Source: Xylocopa sonorina
Lineage: Eukaryota > Arthropoda > Insecta > Hymenoptera > Apidae
Direction of reading: 5' to 3'
Length of the DNA: 64,000 bases
Assembly (NCBI RefSeq): GCF_050948175.1
Contig: NW_027490238.1
Location: 248,001 to 312,000, forward strand
Below are positions 1 through 11,000 of this stretch, one piece after another. Each line of letters starts with the position of its first letter. The stretch's first letter is position 1. Under the pieces are notes generated by a model, which searched no databases, had not been told where the DNA came from, and saw only the letters and a program-made list of their open reading frames with translations. The position numbers and the translations under genes were made by a program.

Positions 1-684
1 AATAGCGTTTCCAAACGTCTACGTATCGAATCAATAGAGTTCCAATGCTTCCTAAAACGCCATATCGCAACTCATTTCTATGTGTCAGGATAAGATATAA
101 TATTCATTGCGAAGTGTTATGTATACCTCGTCTACAATACCAATGTATGTAAATGCGACACTTCCTTCTTTGGAAATAGCGTTTCCAGTTGTCCACGTAA
201 AGAAGCATTAGAGTTCTAATTAGAGTTCTAATGCTTCTTAGACGCGATATCGCATCTCATTTCTATGTTTCATGCTATGATATAATATTCGGTGATAAGT
301 GATGTGTATACCTCGTCTACACTACAAAAGAATGAAAACGCCACAATTCCTTGCTAGGAAAATGCGTTTCCAGATATCTACGTATCGAACCATTAGGGTT
401 CTAGTGCTTCTTAATACGAGATATCGCATCTCACTTCTATGTTTCATGATAAGATATAATATTCATTGCGAAGTGTCATGTATACCTTGTATTCACATCA
501 AAAGAATGTAAATGCGACACTTCCATGCTAGGAAATAGCGTTTGCAGATGTCTACGTATCGTAGCAATAGAGTTCTAATGCTTCTTAGAACGCGATATCG
601 CATCTCACTTCTGGGTTTCAAGATAAGTTATAATATTCATTGCGAAGTATTATGTATACCTCGACTACACTTCCAAAGATACTA
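1..684 (+). repeat. 174 bp satellite, forward orientation (about 4 monomers)
   Basis: Tandem monomers read in the forward direction. The landmark GCGTTTSCA recurs near 5, 179, 364 and 538, giving steps of 174, 185 and 174 bp. The 185 bp step carries a small internal rearrangement at 199-240. The array is cut by the window edge on the left. On the right it stops inside a monomer just after CTTCCAAAGA, and island A starts at about 685. These monomers differ from one another at many positions and show no higher-order period over this short length. Confidence 0.95.
199..240. repeat. Short imperfect palindrome inside a satellite monomer
   Basis: The segment 199-212 (AAAGAAGCATTAGA) is the reverse complement, at 13 of 14 positions, of 227-240 (TCTAATGCTTCTTA). 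The left arm replaces the TATCGTAGCAATAG that normal monomers carry here. AGAGTTCTA is also duplicated between the arms, which makes this monomer about 11 bp too long. The simplest reading is a local template switch during replication. Confidence 0.75.
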
Positions 685-1050
685 CCCGGTAATTTGCGGC
701 GTGTTGCGTAGTTTCCCGTAGCCCTTGTTAGTTAAACCCACGTCGAGACCATAAATAAACATGCCGTGACTTCATTATCTCGCGACCTGAGTGTGTGTAC
801 TTGGCTAGGCGTAGTCGAGAGGAGGAGCATTTCGATGTTTCAAGGGTTGTTCCGCCCCAGGGTTCCCGGGGTCGTGTAGTCTATCCCTTTGCTACTTTCT
901 GAGCAGCTGGCGCCCAAGAAAAGTTGTACGTGAGCGGATACCTTGGAACGATAGGTCGCTTTAGATTAAAGTACGTTTTACACTTTAAAGCATTTAGATA
1001 ATTTACCCCTTCGAGCTTCCCTGACTTACTATATATAGGTTTCCGTCACA
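685..1050 (+). mobile_element. Truncated LTR-like module (R type), ending CCGTCACA
   Basis: This stretch matches the inner half of the complete 713 bp module at 46153-46865, inverted. It ends at CCGTCACA (1043-1050), the TCACA terminus of a TGTGA...TCACA module. The outer part with the TGTGAG terminus is missing and replaced by satellite. It contains TGGCGCCCAAGAAAAG near 909, which resembles a retroelement primer-binding site, but it lies inside the repeated module rather than just after it. The sense direction of the module is not established. Confidence 0.6.
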
Positions 1051-2153
1051 ACTAATAGTTACCATCACTTTACATAGATATATATAGGACACACATAGTT
1101 TTAAACATAGAACTGAGAATTTGAGAACTTACTTTGAAACGTTAGTAGTGAGAAATTCCATCGGATTTCATAGAAATTCAGAACTTACTTGCTATGAAAC
1201 ATAGGCAGATAAGGGCCATCGCGTTGCTTAGAACTTTAGAACTTGCTTACTTCAACAAAGATTTCTATTGGCTTCGTCCGTTCTTTTAGAAGAGTATTTG
1301 ATAAACCACATACTTTTCACGCTTCTGATATCTTTGATAGTTCGCGAGATGTAATCGTTTAAGTTTTAAAATGATTACTTAGTGTGGATTATTATTTAGT
1401 ATCTCGCTCATAAACGAGTATGCATAGGATTTAATCCATAAGTTTTTAAGCCTGGAATTTATGCAGTTATTTGTTATTCACTTATTGCTCAAACGACAAA
1501 GATTCTGACCACTTCAAAATGGTTGACTTTCATCAATTTTCTTAAAAATTGAAATACTGCCCAACTGCTTGCATTAAAGACTGTAATTAAAGCTTTCGAA
1601 ACATTTTACCTCTTATAGATGAATTCTGGAATTGAAATTGAATGTTTGACTTTTCTAGCTCCTGTTTAGACATCTTTCTATTGGAATGTTCAAGTATTTT
1701 TCATATTCGTAATTATTAAAAATGTTTTACTTGATTCTTTTATTTAATATTTAGAATTTTCTGAGAAATATTTTTTATCGTAATGAACTATATAATTGCA
1801 ATTATAATTCTTTATGAAGTCATAATAATAGAAAGGTATGTATCCATTCTTGTAGTTTTGTAAAGAGTATTTAATCTTACTATCTAAAATGAAACATTGA
1901 TATCTGTTTACAATCTAATGGAATTTAATTACCTTTTGATTCAAATTCACAATGATAATCTTCCATAGTTCAACAATTTTGTGAGCTGTCCTCAGGAATC
2001 CGCAGCTCAGTACTTATAAAATGAACGACACAAAGAACAGCCTAACCAAACGTATTCGAACCGATTTTTCAATACTAATCTTATCATGTTTAACTTATGC
2101 TGCAAACTATTGAAATGCCCTTCGAAAAGTATTTATTCACAGTGAAGTAAACG
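1051..2153. other. AT-rich non-satellite DNA, no gene recognised
   Basis: The sequence is AT-rich with many poly-A and poly-T runs and no long open frame on either strand. It is conserved in inverted orientation at about 45051-46152 with scattered differences. Its last part (about 2090-2153) could be a 5' exon of the candidate gene downstream, because it ends at a strong splice-donor consensus. Confidence 0.6.
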
Positions 2154-2269
2154 GTAAGTATTACGCCTTCCACCACTGTTTACAATACGTATGTTTCATT
2201 TACTATAAAAACCGTGAGTATTATCGCCTTTCTTTACTTTTTGTAACCTTCAATGCCTTCATGTTACAG
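2154..2269 (+). other. Candidate 116 bp spliceosomal intron
   Basis: It starts with the strong donor ACG/GTAAGT at 2154. It ends in a pyrimidine-rich run (CTTTCTTTACTTTTTG, then CCTTCATGTTACAG/AT) with the acceptor at 2269. Its length is typical of insect introns. The copy at 44935-45050 (minus strand) keeps both sites. No long coding frame crosses the predicted junction, so it would be a 5'-UTR intron or a relic. It is read from consensus only. Confidence 0.4.
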
Positions 2270-2510
2270 ATCGTTAAACTTGCTTTAAAATGCTCTATCG
2301 TATTACGGAAGAATGGACATACCAAATCATTTTAAAAAATGAAGGTAACCTTCATATGTCCAACATAACTCCACTTACAAAAAAACTTTTTTCATCAACG
2401 GATGGCCCCTTTGTACTATGCAATTTTATATTAGCAAGAACTTCTATGAAACTTATAGTTTCGTGGATATCTGAGGTGCTAATTATTACTGCCCCACCCT
2501 GTATATTGTT

Positions 2511-3031
2511 ATGGATGTGTCCAACAAGGCAACGATGAACAGAGTTAAATTTAATATTATGATGTTTATTACTTTACTTATAGTATATTTGTTTTTCTGG
2601 AATTTTGCCAAAAAACAATGTTCACGATGTCGACAGATGAATATATTTGCCTTAGAATTACAAGAGCCAACAATTTCGAAAGTAGAATATTACTTTACTT
2701 CGCTAACCGAATCATTGCAAACGTTAAGTAAAGTGCGTGCCTTTCAAAACAGTCAGATGCAAATTACGATACAACGTTTCCAAGAAATGGTACGTGCCAC
2801 TGTTTTTTAATTTCCGTTTATTTAATCAAAGGAAATTTAATTGAAATATCCGCAAAATTTGAGGACAAAAAGTTATTGTAATTTTACGCAACATATATGA
2901 TGGTGATAAAGGATAAGTATACGGAACTGAAAATGGAAAGTAGCGAGCAGAAAAAGAAACTGATGGAGCTACAAAGTAGATTGATACATCCGTCAAATGA
3001 TGATTCTAGGATAATAAAATCTGTTAATTAA
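2511..3031 (+). CDS. Candidate two-exon gene, single-pass membrane protein, function unknown
   Basis: I do not recognise this protein. A 99-codon frame runs from ATG 2511 to the stop before 2811. A consensus donor, ATG/GTACGT, lies at 2790 inside the frame. A possible acceptor, GATAAAG/GAT, is at 2911. Joining 2511-2789 to 2912-3031 keeps phase 0 and gives 132 residues. Residues 14-33 are a strongly hydrophobic segment (FNIMMFITLLIVYLFFWNFA) flanked by Lys/Arg. A C-S-R-C pair follows at 37-40, and the rest is polar. Exon 2 is rich in Lys, Glu and Gln (EQKKKLMELQSR), suggesting a coiled coil. The unspliced alternative is a 99 aa protein. The 300 bp of the ORF look identical in the inverted copy, while flanks and exon 2 carry substitutions. 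The acceptor has a weak pyrimidine tract. An 82-codon frame at 2290-2538 overlaps in another phase and differs more between copies, so I do not call it. Confidence 0.33.
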
Positions 3032-4640
3032 AGAACTATTGCAAAAATCAAGTATAATCATTATTACTTCTGCTCAAAGGCTATAATAGAATTGGACCGA
3101 AATGGGTACAAAACAGGCAATTATATCTATTCGTTCTACTCTATGCAAAGGCAAATATTTCAAAGAGAAAAGATGTGTTACTTACAAATTACTTATGTTC
3201 CTAGATATCTCACTAATTTAGGCTTCTTGTCTTGCAGAACTTATCATTCATGTAACATGTAAAGGGGTCGAAGAATAGTAAAAGATTTTTATATTTCATA
3301 GCCTCACTTGATACGTCGATTGGATCACGTAAAATATCGGACATTAATTGCATCTACATCTTCAGACCTTAAATATATAATTGCAACAACATATTTAATA
3401 GCGTTTTAATAACATTTTTCTAATTGTTTATATCTATGTCCAATAAATATATATTAATCGAATAAGTTGCTTTACCTAAGAATAAAAGTATCTGAGGCTT
3501 ACAAATCGGAGCATTACATAACAAACGTGCATCACATATATAATATTACATGTAACAAAAGATGAAGACCAAAAAGATCGTACATAAGTTGAATCCACAA
3601 TGCGGTCATAGAGATACAGAAACGGCAAAAATTCCAAACAATAATTTAAAAAATTCAAAAAGGGGGGAGTGAAAATCCATCTCCTTGACGATGATAAGGA
3701 ACAAGTCTGCCTCATGCACTACAATATCCCAAACAGCCAGCGATTGGCACGCCAATGACAACGGATGGAACGAATTCCGTGACAGAACTGTGCTAACAAA
3801 GTGCTCCTACTCAGCTTTCGAAATGGCATACTGTTAGTACTGCGGCGGCATTCGTATCACGGCACTATTAAAGCACCGAGATATAGCACACGGGCTACAC
3901 GGCCGTGACAATGACACTATCAGCTCACCATAGCTACACGCCTGGTTGTGGCGTAGGCTGACATTTACTAATGGGGAAGCTGTTTCCATAAAAATTATAA
4001 GCAAATATGAAAAATGACTAAACTGTGCAATTTATTTATTTTGATTCCAAAATAGATACACCGGCACAAAACAAAGATATAAGAACTCTATTTTATTATT
4101 TTCTATAAACTAGCTCGATAGGGCGATTTTTTCCATAAAGTCGATAATTACTTTGTCATAAAAATATATACACTTATTTTATATATATTTTCTTCAATTT
4201 ATTGTTACAAATTAATGCAATTGAGGGTTACATTAAATACGATGAGAGCATGTTATTTCAAAAATTACACAAGGCGAAGTTAGGGACGCAACAGCATGAA
4301 TTTTTATTTTGTATGAAGGCACAGGTTGTCCAATGCCAAATGTGATCCTGCGTCATTGCTGAGGAGATTCATGAATGGAGCGATGATACGCGTGTCACCA
4401 TGGTGCTGATTCTGCGCGATTCGCTTGTCTAGAACGTGCTGGTAACACGTTCTGGCATTTTAGTCAACGAATCCGGTCACAGCTGACTACGAATCAGTTG
4501 ACACTCCTCGGAAGTGGCAATATAGTGCCGGCATGGTGTCGCTACCATCTTGCCGTTTGTTATCTGGGATGTTTTTTAGTGCATTATTCGGAATTGAATT
4601 TGAACACATAGCTACTTCATCGCTAATTTGTATGTACTGT
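3032..4640. other. AT-rich unique DNA, no gene recognised
   Basis: No convincing coding frame was found. The longest minus-strand frame (3476-3715) is low complexity and aromatic-rich and lacks a recognisable domain. It survives in A' only because the DNA is duplicated. The part at 3720-3960 is less AT-rich. The position 4308/4309 is where the other copy carries an extra 160 bp. No terminal inverted repeats or target duplications were evident. Confidence 0.55.
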
Positions 4641-4668
4641 GACGTGGTGAAGTCACAAGGCTCGCTCA

Positions 4669-4679
4669 CCCCCCCCCCC
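4669..4679. repeat. C homopolymer (11 bp)
   Basis: A run of 11 C. The matching tract in A' (42365-42377) has 13 G, so its length differs between copies. Confidence 0.95.
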
Positions 4680-4787
4680 TGCTTCGGTTAGACTAGCTCG
4701 CAGATCACCACCCATGCGAGAAGCGCGACACGGACCATCGCGATAGCTGTATTTGCGAGGAGCGTGAAATACACGATGGTAGAACCA

Positions 4788-4802
4788 CCCCCCCCCCCCC
4801 CC
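4788..4802. repeat. C homopolymer (15 bp)
   Basis: A run of 15 C. The matching tract in A' is 28 G at 42227-42254. Slippage or sequencing error could explain the difference. Confidence 0.95.
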
Positions 4803-5063
4803 ACCGGTTGTTTCTCACTATCCTTTCTACGGATTAGACTGGCGAGCTGATGGAAGAAGCGACACATAAGACGCCTCTTCGGCGGATAATAAGACCGCAG
4901 GTTCGCGGAAGGGCTGTGCGCCGAGGTAACGTGACGGGCTCGACGGTGGAGGAGTCGGGAAGTGAACAAGAAGAGACCCTGAAGCCCGAAGGATAGGATC
5001 CAGAGCTCTGCAAAGATAAGACCGCTGCCATAGTCCATGGAGACAAACAGGATGGTTCCCGGG
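4803..5063. other. CpG-richer segment next to an LTR-like terminus
   Basis: This stretch has higher GC than the rest of island A and several overlapping open frames on both strands. None has a recognisable domain. On the plus strand, the frame starting at CTGATGGAAGAAGCG is open in A' (about 42217-41959, minus strand, 86 codons from ATG) but is interrupted here by GGATAGGAT. It could be the remnant of a retroelement coding end, but I cannot show that. It ends directly at the TGTGAGAAGG terminus at 5064. Confidence 0.4.
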
Positions 5064-5089
5064 TGTGAGAAGGACCTCTACCCCTCCCC
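5064..5089 (+). mobile_element. First 26 bp of an LTR-like module (L type)
   Basis: TGTGAGAAGGACCTCTACCC is shared with the TGTGAG terminus of the complete 941 bp module at 41023-41963. The homology stops at 5089, where satellite begins. Confidence 0.6.
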
Positions 5090-8000
5090 ACCAGAACTCT
5101 ATTGCTTCGATACATAACACTCCACAAAGAATATTATATCTTATCGTGAAACATAGATATGAGATCCAATATCGCGATTTAAGAAGCTTTAGAACTCTAT
5201 TGATTCGATACGTAGACATCTGCAAACGCTATTTCCTCGCAAGGAAGTGTCGCATTTAAATCCATTTGTAGTGCAGACGAGGGATACACAACACTCCGCA
5301 ATGAATATTATATCTTATCAAAAGACATAGAAATGAGATGCGATATCGCGTCTTAAGAAGCATTAGAACTCTATTGCTCCGATACGTAGACATCCGCAAA
5401 CGCTATTTCCTAGCAAGGAAGTGCCGCATTTACATTCTTTTGAAGTGAATGCGAGGTATACATAACATTGCATAATGAATACTATATCTTATCATGAAAC
5501 ATAGATATCAAATGCGATATCCCGTTCTAAGAAGCATGAGAACTCTATTGCTTCGATACGTAGCCATCTGCAAACGCTATTTCCTAGCAAGGAAGTGTCG
5601 CATTTACATTCTTTTGAAGTGTAGACGAGGGATACATAACACTTCGCAATGAGTATTATATCTTATCATGAGACATAGAAGTGAGATGCGATATCGCGTT
5701 TTGAGAAGCATTAGAACTCTATTGCTACGATACGCAGACATCTGAAAGCGCTATTTCCTCGCAAGGAAGTGTCGCATTTACATTCTTTTGAAGTGAATAC
5801 GAGGTATACATATCACTCCACAATGCATATTATATCTTATCATGAAACATAGAAATGAGATGCGATATCGCGATATATGAAGCATTATAACTCTATTGCT
5901 TCGATACGCAGACATCTGCAAACGCTATTTCCTAGCAAGGAAGTGTCGCATTTACATTCTTGTGAAGTGAATGCGAGGCATACGTAACATTGCACAATGA
6001 ATACTATATCTTATCATGAAACATAGATATGAGATGCGATATCCCGTCTTAAAAAGCATGAGAACTCTAATGCTACGATACGTAGCCATCTACAAACGCT
6101 ATTTCCCAGCAAGAAAGTGTCGCATTTACATTCTTTTGAAGTCTACACGAGAATACATGACACTTCGCAATGAATAGTACATCTTATCATGAAACATAGA
6201 AGTGAGATGCGATATCCCGTTCTAAGAGGCATTAGAACCCTATTGCCTCGATGCGGAGACATCTGCAAACGCTACTTCCTAGCATGGAAGTGTCGCACTT
6301 ACATTCTTTTGAAGTGAATACGTGGTATGCATGATACTTGGCAATGAAGATTATATCTTATCATGAAACATAGATATGAGATGAGATATCCCGTTTTAAG
6401 AAGCATGAGAACTCTAATGCTACGATAGGTAGTCATCTGCAAACACCATTTCCTAGCAAGGAAGTGTCGCATTTACATTCATTTGAAGTGAATACGAAGT
6501 ATAAGTGGCAACTCGCAATGAATAATAGACCTTATCATGAAACATAGAAATGAGATGCCATATCGTGTTTTAAGAAGCATTAGAGCTCTATTGCTTCGAT
6601 ACACAGACATCTGCAAACGCTGTTTCCTAGCAAGAAAGTGTCGCATTTACATTCTTTTGAAGTGAATACGAGATATACATGACACTTCGGAATGGATATT
6701 ATATCTTATCATGAAACATAGAAGTGAAATGCGATATCGCGTTTTAAGAAACGTTAGAAATCTATTGCTTGGATACGTAGACATCTGCACACACTATTTC
6801 CTAGCAAGGAAGTGTCGCATTTACATTCATTTGAAGTGAATATGATGTATACACGACACATCGCAATGGACAATATATTCTATCATGAACATAGAAATCA
6901 GATGCGATATCGCGTTTTAGGAAGCATTGGAACTCTATTGCTACGATACGTAGATGTCTGGAAACGCTATTTCCTAGCACGGAAGTGTCGCATTTACATT
7001 CATTTGAATTGAATACGATGTATACATGACACTTCGCAATGAATGTTACATCCTGTCATGAAACATAGAAATGAACTGCGAGATCTCGTTTTAAGAAGCG
7101 TTAGTACTCTATTGCTTCGATACGTAGACATCTGCAAATGCTATTTCCTATAGAAATGAAGTGTCGCATTTACATTCATTTGAATTGTATGCGAGGTATA
7201 AGTGACACTTCGCTATGAATATCATATCCTATGATGAAACATAGAAATGAGATTCGATATCGCGTTTTAAGAAGCATTAGAATCCTATTGCTACGATACG
7301 TAGACATCTGCAAACGCTATATCCTAGCATGGAAGTGGCGCATTTACATTCTTTTGAAGTGAATACGAGGTATACATGCCACTCCGCAATGAATATTACA
7401 TGTTATCATGAGACATGGAAATGAGGTGCGATATCGCGTTTTGAGAAGCATTAGAACTCTCTGGCCTCGATGCGGAGACATCTGCAAACGCTATTTTCTA
7501 GCATGGAAGTGTCGCACTTACATTCTTTTGAAGTGAACACGAGGTATACATGAGACTTCGCAATGAACATTATATCTTATCACGAAACATATAAATGAGA
7601 TGCGATATCGCGATATATGTAGCATTAGAACTCTATTGCTACGATACGTAGGCATCTGCAAACGCTATTTCCTTGCAAGCAATAGTCGCATTTACATTCT
7701 TTTGAAGTGAATTCGAGGTTTACATGACACTTCGGAATGAATATTGTAACTTATCACGAAACATAGAAATGAGATGCGATATCGCGATCTAAGAAGCATT
7801 AGAACTCAATTGCGACGATACGTAGGCATCTGCAAACGCTATGCCCTAGCAAGGGATAGTCGCATTTACATTCTTTTGGAGTGAATACGAGGTATACATG
7901 ACACTTCGCAATGAATATTATATCTTATCACGAAACATAGAAATGGGATGCGATATCGCGTTTTAAGAAGCATTAGAACTCTATGGCTACGATACGTAGA

Positions 8001-11000
8001 CACATGCAGACGCTAATTCCTGGCAAGGAAGTGTCGCATTTACATTCTTTTGAAGTGAATGCGGGGTATATATAACATTGCACAATGAATATTATATGTT
8101 ATCATGGAACATAGAAATGAGAAGCGATATCGCGATTTACGATGCATTAGAACTCTATTGCTTCGATGCGCAGACGTCTGAGAACGCTATTTCCTAGAGA
8201 GGAAGTGTCGCATTTGCATTCATTTGAAGTGTAGAGGAGGAATACATAACTCTTCGCTATTAATATTATATCTTATCATGAGACATAGAAATGAGATGCG
8301 ATAACCCGTTTTAAGAAGCATTTGAACCCTATTGCTTCGATACGTAGACATCTGTCAACGCTATTTCCTAGAAAGTAAGTGTGTCATTTACATTCATCTG
8401 ATGTGCAGACGAGGTATTCACAACACTTCGCAATGAATATTATATCATATCATGAAAGATAGAAATGAGATGCGATATCTGGTTTCAAGAAGCATTAGAA
8501 CACTATTGCTCCGATACGTAGACATCTGGAAACGCATTTCTTAGCAAGGAATTGTGGCATTTACAATCTTTTGAAGTGCAGACGATGTATACAAGGAAGA
8601 GTGGCATTTACAATCTCTTGAAGTGCAGACGAGGTATACAAAACACTTCGCAATGAATATTATATCTTACCATGAAACACAGAAATGAGATGCGATATCG
8701 CGTTTTAAGAAGTACTAGAAATCTATTGCTACGATACATAGACACCTGCAGGCGCTATTTCCTAGCAAGGAAGTGTCGCATTTACATTTTTTTAATGTGA
8801 ATACTAGGTATACATGACGCTTCGCAAATTATATTATATCTTATAATTGAACGTATAATTGAGATGCGATGACTCATTATAAGAAGCATTAGAACTCATT
8901 TACTTCGATACGTATACATCTGCCATCGCTCTTTCCTAGCAAGGAAGTGTCGCATTTTCATTCGTTTGAAGTGTATGCAAGGTATACGAGACACTTCGCA
9001 ATGAATATTATATCTTATCATGATACATAGAAATGAGATGCGTTATCGCGTATTGAGAAGCATTGGAACTCTATTGCTACGATACGTATACATCTGCAAA
9101 CGCTACTTCCTACTAAGGATGTGTCGCATTTACATTCATTTGAAGTGTATGCGAGGAATACATAACACATCGTAATGAATATTATATCTTATCATGAAAC
9201 ATGGAAATGAGATGCGATATCACGTTTTGATAAGCATTAGATCTCTATTGCTTCGATACGTAGACATCTGCAAAAGCTATTTCCTAGCAAGGAATTGTCG
9301 CATTTTCATTCATTTGAAGTGAATACGAGGGATACATAACACTCCACAATGAATATTATATCTTATCATGAAACATAGAAGTGAGATGCTATTTGTCGTT
9401 TTCTGAAGCATTAGAACACTATTGCTTCGATACGCAGACTTCTGCAAACGCTAATTCCTAGCAGGGAAGTGTCTCATTGACATTCATTTGGTGTGTATGC
9501 GAGGTATACATAACATTGCACAATGAATATATATCTTATCATGAAACACAGAAATGAGATGCGATATCGCGATTTACGATGCATTAGAACTCTATTGGTC
9601 CGATACGTAGACATCTGCAAACGCTATTTCTTAGAAACGAAATGTCGCATTTACATTCATTTGAAGTGCATACGAGGAATACATAACACTTCGCAATGAA
9701 TATTATATCTTATCACGAAGCATAGGAATGAGATGCGATGTCGCGTTTTAAGAAGCATTAGAACTCTATTGCTCCGATACGTAGGCATCTGAAAACGCTA
9801 TTTCCTAGCAAGGGAGATTCGCATTTACATTCTCTTGAAGTGAATACGAGGTATACATGATACTTCGCAATGAACATTATATCTTATCACGTAACATAGA
9901 AAATGAGATGCGATATCGCGATTTATGTAGCATTAGAACTCTATTGCTACGAAACGTAGACATCTACAAACGCTATTTCATAGCAAGGAATAGTCACATT
10001 TACATTCTTATGAAGTGAATACGAGGTATACATGACACTTTGCAATGAATATTACATCTTATCATGAAACAGGAAATGAGGTGCGACATCACGCTTTAAG
10101 AAGCATTGGAACTCTATTGTTTCGCAACTTAGACATCTGGAAACGCTATTTCCTAGCAAGTAAGTGTCGCGCTTACATTCTTTTGAAGCGAATACGAGGT
10201 ATACATCACATTTCGCAATGGATATTATGTCTTATCATGAAACATAGAAATGAGATGCGATATCGCGTTTTATGAAGCATTAGAACTCTATTGCTACGAT
10301 ACGTAGACAACTGCAAACGCTATTTCCTAGCAAGGAAGTGTCGCATTTACATTCTTTTGAAGTGAATACGAGGTATACATAACATTGCACAAACAATACT
10401 ATATCTTATCATGAAACATTGAAATGAGATGCGATATCGCGTTTTAAGAAGCATTAGAACTCTATTGCTACGATACGTAGGCACCTGCAGACAATATTCC
10501 CTAGCAAGGAAGTGTCGCATTTACATTTTCTTTATGTGAATTCTAGGTATACATAACACTCCACAATGAATATTATATCTTACCATGAAACACAGAAATG
10601 AGATGCGATATCGCGTTTTAAGAAGCACTAGAACTCTATTGCTACGATACGTAGGCACCTGCTGACGCAATTTCCTAGCAAGGAAGTGTCGCATTTACAT
10701 TTTTTTTATGTGAATTCTAGGTATACATAACACTCCACAATGAATATTATATCTTATCATGAAACATAGAAATGAGATGCGATATCACGTTTTAAGAAGC
10801 GTTGGAACTCTATTGCTTCGATACGTAGACTTCTGCAAACGCTATTTCCTAGCATGGATGCGTCGCATTTACATTCATTTGAAGTGAATACGTGGGATAC
10901 ATAACACTCCACAATGAATAATATATCTTATCATGAAACGTAGAAATGAGATGCGATATCGCGATATAAGAAGCATTAGAACCCTATTGCTTCAACACGT

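Larger units (their letters stand above)
685..5089 (+). repeat. Island A: left copy of a 4.4 kb inverted segmental duplication
   Basis: This non-satellite block is the reverse complement, nearly base for base, of 41938-46518. Homology starts at CCCGGTAATTTGCGG (685) and ends at CCTCTACCCCTCCCC (5089). Both limits abut satellite here, whereas the right-hand copy continues into further LTR-like sequence on both sides. This copy therefore looks truncated relative to the other. In order it holds an LTR-like fragment (685-1050), AT-rich DNA with a candidate small gene (1051-3031), AT-rich unique DNA (3032-4640), two C tracts, a CpG-richer tail, and the first 26 bp of a second LTR-like module (5064-5089). 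Confidence 0.93.

Noticed and set aside
2290..2538. 82-codon ORF as a separate gene
   Set aside because: It overlaps the better-conserved 99-codon frame, differs by several residues between copies, and starts just after a likely splice acceptor. It is more likely UTR or chance.
3476..3715. 79-codon minus-strand ORF conserved in A'
   Set aside because: It is low complexity with no domain. Its conservation is explained by duplication of the whole island.
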